The notes below the pieces were generated by a model that was not told where the DNA came from, searched no databases, and saw nothing but the letters and a program-made list of their open reading frames with translations. Below, in pieces: positions 6,737 to 9,726 of a DNA stretch of 9,726 nucleotides (positions are counted from its first letter, which is position 1; each line of letters opens with the position of its first letter). The position numbers were made by a program, and so were the translations under genes. The stretch covers positions 1 through 9,726 of the forward strand of contig JAFOXT010000020.1 of NCBI GenBank assembly GCA_017425745.1, in the 5' to 3' direction. The stretch comes from Clostridia bacterium (GTDB lineage: Bacteria > Bacillota > Clostridia > Oscillospirales > Acutalibacteraceae).

Positions 6737-8003
6737 AGCTGTACCAGTCTAGGGTCAGGTAGTGGGGCACCACTGTTCCGTTGCCACCACATTTACCGGC
6801 ATAATTTTCTGCCTGAATAAATCTCACTAACCGTCGATTGGTATTATAGGCAAAGACGATATAGTTGTAATCTTTACTAAAATCATCTTCGTGAGAATCT
6901 GCATAGTAAATGAGATGCCATGTCCCTTTTGTTTTGAAAACAGGTTTTTTATTATTTATTGAATTTTTGTTTTTATATTCTTCTACCATAGCATCAAATT
7001 CATCTGTAGCAGGACGTTCAAGAGATAACCAATAATGTGGCTTCGGAATGTACCATTGAGCATATAGCTCTGAGTGTGAATCATTGTTTAAAGTGAAGTT
7101 GTAATAATATTGCGTGCTTTCAGGAAATCTTTTCGGACGCCACATTTCAACCTTTTCCTTGTCAGCATATTCAGGAATTTTATCAGGAAAAATATCAGGA
7201 ATATCACCATAACCTTTGTCAACATTAAGATAATTAGACGGATTATCTGTCTGCGAGAAATAAAAAGGAGATATTTTTGAAATAAAAGTATATGCAAAAG
7301 AAAAATACATTCCCCATACCATTGCAGCAGTCAGAAGTAATGATATTATTATTCGTGGGAGTCTCCAATGCAGTGTTAAATGTTTTCGATATACACAAAA
7401 CAGAATAACAGGTATTATTAAAGGTAATGCACAGAAAATGTACATATAATGAAGCTGTTCAAAATTAAAATACGGATATTTTATTTCGTGAACTTCTGTC
7501 ATTAAATAGATATTGCACAAAACAAATAAAATAAACCATATAATTCCCAAACTACCGACAACATAGAAAAATCGTTTTTCAATCCTCTCCCAAAGAGGTG
7601 TCTTTGTGTCGGCTTCGGGCACATCCTTATTCTCTGTGACGGCATTCAGTCGTTCGCATATACTGTTTATATCAGCCTCTTCTACTCCGAGGAGCGGTGA
7701 CAGGGCTTCAACAATTTTAGTGTCATTTTCAATTTTATCGCTTTTGCTTCTGATAAATTCTTCCAGAACAGTCTTACAATCTTGAGAGCCTTCGGTTATG
7801 CTTTTTATTTCCGCAATTGAAAAGTCCGCCTTTCTCAAGGTTGCTATATTCTGAAGTGTTTTAAGATCGTCTTCTGTGAAGTCGATGTTTTTCCGCCCAT
7901 TGTAGTTTTCCGTGAAGCGGGGGTGCACAAGGCCGTTTTCAATATAAAGTCTTATTGCTCTGTCTGTGAGGTCGGTTTTTGCTATAACTTCTTTAATTTT
8001 CAT
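6735..8003 (-). CDS. Membrane-anchored MerR-family transcriptional regulator with extracytoplasmic sensor domain
   Basis: The first ~70 of 422 residues are a MerR-type winged helix-turn-helix: MKIKEVIAKT, the recognition region TDRAIRLYIENGLVHP (13-28), wing NYNGRKN and helix FTEDDLKTLQNI, then AEIKSI. A short probable dimerisation helix (about 75-105) and a linker lead to WERIEKR and three hydrophobic segments at about 145-168, 184-204 and 217-241. Basic residues before the first and between the second and third (YRKHLTLHWRLPR) put the N-terminus inside and the last ~180 residues outside. That C-terminal domain (IPDIFPDKIPEYA, YAQWYIPKPHYW, GTWHLIYYADS) is not one I can name; it is rich in Tyr and Trp. 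The inferred role is a one-component transmembrane sensor that carries an external signal straight to DNA. The start is fixed by AAAGGAGGT, 6 bases upstream (8010-8018). It is divergent from the cysteine synthase gene. GC falls sharply from the DNA-binding part (about 42%) to the membrane and sensor part (about 27-34%, hand count). Confidence 0.9.
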   Translation of the reverse strand: MKIKEVIAKTDLTDRAIRLYIENGLVHPRFTENYNGRKNIDFTEDDLKTLQNIATLRKADFSIAEIKSITEGSQDCKTVLEEFIRSKSDKIENDTKIVEALSPLLGVEEADINSICERLNAVTENKDVPEADTKTPLWERIEKRFFYVVGSLGIIWFILFVLCNIYLMTEVHEIKYPYFNFEQLHYMYIFCALPLIIPVILFCVYRKHLTLHWRLPRIIISLLLTAAMVWGMYFSFAYTFISKISPFYFSQTDNPSNYLNVDKGYGDIPDIFPDKIPEYADKEKVEMWRPKRFPESTQYYYNFTLNNDSHSELYAQWYIPKPHYWLSLERPATDEFDAMVEEYKNKNSINNKKPVFKTKGTWHLIYYADSHEDDFSKDYNYIVFAYNTNRRLVRFIQAENYAGKCGGNGTVVPHYLTLDWYS

Positions 8004-8026
8004 TCTCTTACCTCCTTTACAACCTT

Positions 8027-8057
8027 ATAATACAGTTTTACCCAAGGTGAAAGTCAA
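8027..8057 (-). promoter_or_regulatory. MerR-type promoter with 19-bp spacer
   Basis: On the minus strand, TTGACT (8052-8057) is followed by exactly 19 bases (8033-8051) and TATTAT (8027-8032). Overlong 19-bp spacers are the hallmark of promoters activated by MerR-family proteins through DNA untwisting. The predicted RNA start near 8020 leaves a short leader holding the strong AAAGGAGGT site. Confidence 0.83.
8034..8054. promoter_or_regulatory. Probable MerR operator, imperfect 21-bp dyad
   Basis: Read on the minus strand the site is ACTTTCACC-TTG-GGTAAAACT. The symmetric core is TTT-N-ACC-N3-GGT-N-AAA, with 14 of 21 positions matching the reverse complement. It covers the end of the -35 box and most of the long spacer, where MerR-family dimers bind. 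The simplest reading is autoregulation by the gene that follows. Confidence 0.72.
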
Positions 8058-8115
8058 GTGTTTTGAAAATATTTTTGTTAAAATGTATAAAATTTTTTAA
8101 AAGCTTTTATATCCA

Positions 8116-8144
8116 TTGAAAAAAAGAATTAAATGTGATAGAAT
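8116..8144 (+). promoter_or_regulatory. Promoter of the cysteine synthase gene
   Basis: TTGAAA (8116-8121), a 17-base spacer, then TAGAAT (8139-8144) preceded by TGA (extended -10). An AT-rich stretch with a 12-base palindrome TAAAAGCTTTTA (8098-8109) lies just upstream and may act as an UP element. Confidence 0.72.
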
Positions 8145-8180
8145 GTGGCGATATCTGTTTTTTAGAAAGGTACATATCGT

Positions 8181-9107
8181 ATGATTTGTAATAATATACT
8201 TGAAGCTATGGGTAACACACCCATGATTCGTCTTAATAGAATGACAGGGCCTGACGATGCTCAGATTCTTGTTAAGTTTGAGGGAATGAATGTAGGCGGT
8301 TCAATTAAAACAAGAACTGCTTTCAATATGATACGTGATGCTGAAGAAAAGGGTCTTATCAATAAAGATACAATTATAGTTGAACCCACCAGCGGTAATC
8401 AGGGAATCGGTATTGCTCTTGTTGCTGCAGTGCGTGGCTATAAGGTTAAGATTATTATGCCTGACTCAGTAAGCGAAGAACGCAGAAAGCTTGTAAGGCA
8501 GTACGGTGCTGATGTAGTGCTTATTCACGACAGAGGAGATATCGGCGAATGCATCAGAGAGTGCCTCAGCGTTGCAATGCAGATGCAGAAGGATCACCCT
8601 AATGTGTTTGTTCCTCATCAGTTTGAAAATCCGGCTAACCCAGAGGTTCACAGAAATATGACCGGTGAAGAAATTCTCCGTCAGGTTAACGGCACTATAG
8701 ACGGTTTTTGTGCAGGTATCGGCACAGGCGGAACAATTACGGGTATTGGTGAAACACTTAAAAAGGCTAATGAGCATATTGAAATCTGGGCCGTTGAGCC
8801 TGAGAATGCAGCAATTCTTTCAGGCGGCGAAATCGGCACACATATGCAGATGGGCATAGGCGACGGACTTATTCCTGAAATTCTCAACTGCGATATTTAC
8901 GACGAAGTCTGCATTATTACTGATGCCGATGCTATCGAAACCGCAAGAGAGCTTGCAAGAAAAGAGGGTATCATCTGCGGTATCAGCAGTGGTACAAATG
9001 TGGCAGCTGCAAGAAGACTTGCGAGAAAGCTTGGCAAGGGTAAAACAGTTGTAACTGTTCTTCCTGACACAGGTGAGAGATATTTCTCAACACCGCTTTT
9101 TGAATAA
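8181..9107 (+). CDS. cysK: Cysteine synthase family protein (O-acetylserine sulfhydrylase-like, PLP-dependent)
   Basis: The 308-residue length and all main landmarks fit the cysteine synthase/O-acetylserine sulfhydrylase fold. GNTPMIRL (11-18), the PLP lysine K43 in GGSIKTR, the substrate loop TSGNQGIG (70-77), MPDSVSEERRKL, QFENPANPEVH (147-157), the phosphate-binding GTGGT loop (181-185), SSGTN (269-273) and LPDTGERYFST (294-304) are all visible. The expected reaction is O-acetylserine plus sulfide to cysteine and acetate, in the cytoplasm. Two motif positions are unusual for CysK: NVGGSIKTR where NPGGSVKDR is typical, and SGNQ where SGNT is typical. A related PLP beta-replacement activity with another acceptor or donor is therefore possible, and the gene name is a family-level assignment. 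AGAAAGG at 8164-8170 lies 10 bases before the ATG. It is transcribed divergently from the MerR-type gene and ends at a shared terminator. No cysE or sulfur-transport gene is adjacent. Confidence 0.9.
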   Translation: MICNNILEAMGNTPMIRLNRMTGPDDAQILVKFEGMNVGGSIKTRTAFNMIRDAEEKGLINKDTIIVEPTSGNQGIGIALVAAVRGYKVKIIMPDSVSEERRKLVRQYGADVVLIHDRGDIGECIRECLSVAMQMQKDHPNVFVPHQFENPANPEVHRNMTGEEILRQVNGTIDGFCAGIGTGGTITGIGETLKKANEHIEIWAVEPENAAILSGGEIGTHMQMGIGDGLIPEILNCDIYDEVCIITDADAIETARELARKEGIICGISSGTNVAAARRLARKLGKGKTVVTVLPDTGERYFSTPLFE

Positions 9108-9115
9108 AAAAAGTA

Positions 9116-9144
9116 AGCACTTTCGGACCAAGTCTGAAAGTGCT
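9116..9144. terminator. Bidirectional terminator between cysteine synthase gene and small regulator
   Basis: AGCACTTTCGGAC (9116-9128) pairs with GTCTGAAAGTGCT (9132-9144), 13 pairs with one G-T, around a CAA loop. On the minus strand the hairpin is followed by TTACTTTTTTTATT, a strong T-run. On the plus strand the tail is a weaker TTTATTC. It fills nearly the whole gap between the two convergent stop codons. Confidence 0.88.
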
Positions 9145-9348
9145 TTATTCATCTTTTATATAGATAAGAATATCCTCAACCCTGCACTCTAAAATGGAGC
9201 AAAGGTCGTTGAGCGTTACTGTGCTTATGGGCTTATTGTGTTTAAGTCGGTCAATCAGACTTCTGCTGATGCCGTAAGTATTGATAAGCTTATAAGTTGA
9301 AATATTTTTTTCTTTTATCGTTTTGTAAAAGGGTTCATACGAAATCAT
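9145..9348 (-). CDS. Small Cro/C1-type (XRE family) helix-turn-helix regulator
   Basis: This 67-residue protein consists of little more than one Cro/C1-type DNA-binding domain. Helix 1 is YEPFYKTIKEKN, helix 2 STYKLINTYG, the recognition helix about SRSLIDRLKHNK (28-39), then STVTLNDLCSILECRVEDIL (42-61), the characteristic last two helices ending at an EDIL motif. Such small single-domain repressors are common in Firmicutes chromosomes, phages and toxin-antitoxin loci; nothing here shows an associated toxin or phage. The ATG at 9346-9348 is preceded by a modest AGGTGA (9353-9358), four bases away; another ATG at 9351-9353 is out of frame and stops after two codons. It converges on the cysteine synthase gene and diverges from the metallophosphoesterase gene, whose control region it may regulate along with its own. 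Confidence 0.88.
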   Translation of the reverse strand: MISYEPFYKTIKEKNISTYKLINTYGISRSLIDRLKHNKPISTVTLNDLCSILECRVEDILIYIKDE

Positions 9349-9362
9349 ACCATCACCTGATA

Positions 9363-9389
9363 CAATAATAATTTATACTCTTATTATTG
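9363..9389. repeat. Perfect 9-bp inverted repeat, candidate operator
   Basis: CAATAATAA (9363-9371) and TTATTATTG (9381-9389) are exact reverse complements separated by 9 bases. The left arm covers the -10 box of the regulator's promoter and the right arm touches its -35, the expected position for a repressor site. Binding by the adjacent Cro/C1-type protein is inferred. AT-richness raises the chance of coincidence. Confidence 0.55.
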
Positions 9390-9393
9390 ACAA
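9365..9393 (-). promoter_or_regulatory. Candidate promoter of the small XRE regulator
   Basis: On the minus strand, TTGTCA (9388-9393), a 17-base spacer and TATTAT (9365-9370). The predicted RNA start, around 9358, would leave a leader of only about 10 bases, which is short but still includes the AGGTGA site. Confidence 0.55.
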
Positions 9394-9415
9394 TGCTCTA
9401 TAAAACGAGTATCAT
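9387..9415 (+). promoter_or_regulatory. Candidate upstream plus-strand promoter toward the metallophosphoesterase gene
   Basis: Consensus -35 TTGACA (9387-9392), a 17-base spacer and TATCAT (9410-9415). Its -35 overlaps the -35 of the divergent regulator promoter (shared TGACA), making a compact back-to-back pair. It may add a second start for the metallophosphoesterase gene. Confidence 0.45.
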
Positions 9416-9442
9416 AAATTCTGCAGGATGTGCCTCAGCTCC

Positions 9443-9471
9443 TTGCACCTTTATTACAGTTGTGATAGAAT
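9443..9471 (+). promoter_or_regulatory. Promoter of the metallophosphoesterase gene
   Basis: TTGCAC (9443-9448), a 17-base spacer and TAGAAT (9466-9471) preceded by TGA. The string TGTGATAGAAT at 9461-9471 is identical to that of the cysteine synthase promoter (8134-8144), supporting it as a real extended -10 promoter in this organism. Confidence 0.65.
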
Positions 9472-9493
9472 TAAAAAAAGGAGTGATGTTTTT

Positions 9494-9726
9494 ATGAAAA
9501 CCTTAATTTTTGCAATTGTTGCAGTAATTACTGCAATTTCAACCTTCAACTCAAGCCCCGAGCTTAAGGCTGAGTTTGAAAGAAAGGGCGACATTTCAGG
9601 TTATGCGGCAACCGTTACTGCCAACAAGGAATTACCTGATTTTTATGCCGATGAAAACGGTGATTTTACCGTGCTTCAGTTTACAGACACTCACTTTACA
9701 ACAATGCTTTCTCTTGGTGACAGACA
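9494..9726 (+). CDS. Probable secreted metallophosphoesterase, 3' end outside window
   Basis: Seventy-seven codons are visible and the frame runs off the right edge. The N-terminus MKTLIFAIVAVITAIS is a signal peptide or signal anchor with one Lys and a hydrophobic core of about 15 residues. At residues 58-68 comes FTVLQFTDTHF, the first metal-binding motif (D65-x-H67) of calcineurin-like metallophosphoesterases, in its usual setting at the end of the first beta strand. The rest of the active site (GDxxD, GNHE and later His motifs) lies beyond the window, so substrate and even catalytic integrity are unknown. The chosen ATG follows AAGGAG (9478-9483) by 10 bases and gives a proper signal sequence. 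An in-frame ATG at 9428 would add 22 residues in front of the signal and would place the likely promoter inside the coding region. The gene is divergent from the small Cro/C1-type regulator. Confidence 0.82.
   Translation, partial: MKTLIFAIVAVITAISTFNSSPELKAEFERKGDISGYAATVTANKELPDFYADENGDFTVLQFTDTHFTTMLSLGDR

Noticed and set aside
8098..8109. Palindrome TAAAAGCTTTTA as a specific operator
   Set aside because: It sits in very AT-rich DNA and matches no sulfur-metabolism operator I know; it is noted only as a possible UP element.
8466..8887. Minus-strand frames within the cysteine synthase gene
   Set aside because: They lie antisense to conserved catalytic motifs and show no family features.
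9428..9493. Upstream in-frame ATG at 9428 for the metallophosphoesterase
   Set aside because: It adds a polar, Cys-containing stretch before the signal peptide, its GCAGG is too close to act as a ribosome site, and the likely promoter -10 (9466-9471) would be inside the gene. It cannot be excluded if the upstream promoter is used.

Overview
The window looks like a chromosomal segment from a low-to-mid GC member of the Clostridia, probably a gut Ruminococcaceae/Oscillospiraceae-type bacterium. The lineage call is inferred from AGGAGG-type ribosome binding sites, SigA-like promoters with an extended TGn -10, the gene families present, and a very large repetitive protein with an aromatic amphipathic C-terminal tail. 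No mobile element, CRISPR array, tRNA or rRNA is visible, and no gene-free stretch exceeds 300 bases.

Positions 1-6131 are filled by the 3' part of one giant plus-strand gene; its start lies left of the window. The visible 2042 residues hold the end of one repeat, four complete repeats of about 400 residues (starting at 738, 1938, 3171 and 4359), a truncated sixth copy (from 5574), an Asp/Asn/Gly-rich linker and a tail of three FFxx(I/L)xx heptads. The repeat matches no domain I can name. Codon choice is extremely biased, suggesting high expression. A strong hairpin with a UUCG loop ends the gene.

From 6181 to 6730 there is a self-contained unit: promoter, YhcH/YjgK/YiaL-family sugar gene, and a bidirectional terminator shared with the next gene, which converges on it. 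That gene (8003 to 6735, minus strand) encodes a membrane-anchored MerR-type regulator: a cytoplasmic winged helix, three membrane segments and an extracytoplasmic domain of about 180 residues. Its promoter has the family's characteristic 19-bp spacer and an imperfect dyad, so autoregulation is likely.

Divergent from it is a cysteine synthase-family gene (8181-9107) with its own promoter. It converges, through another bidirectional terminator, on a small Cro/C1-type regulator (9348 to 9145, minus strand). Divergent from that regulator begins a probably secreted metallophosphoesterase (9494 to the window edge, truncated). The control region between these two holds back-to-back promoters overlapping at their -35 boxes and two inverted repeats.

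The genes do not form one operon. They are mostly single-gene transcription units. The points most worth a second look are the giant repeat protein and its tail, the transmembrane MerR sensor, and the symmetric control region of the small regulator.
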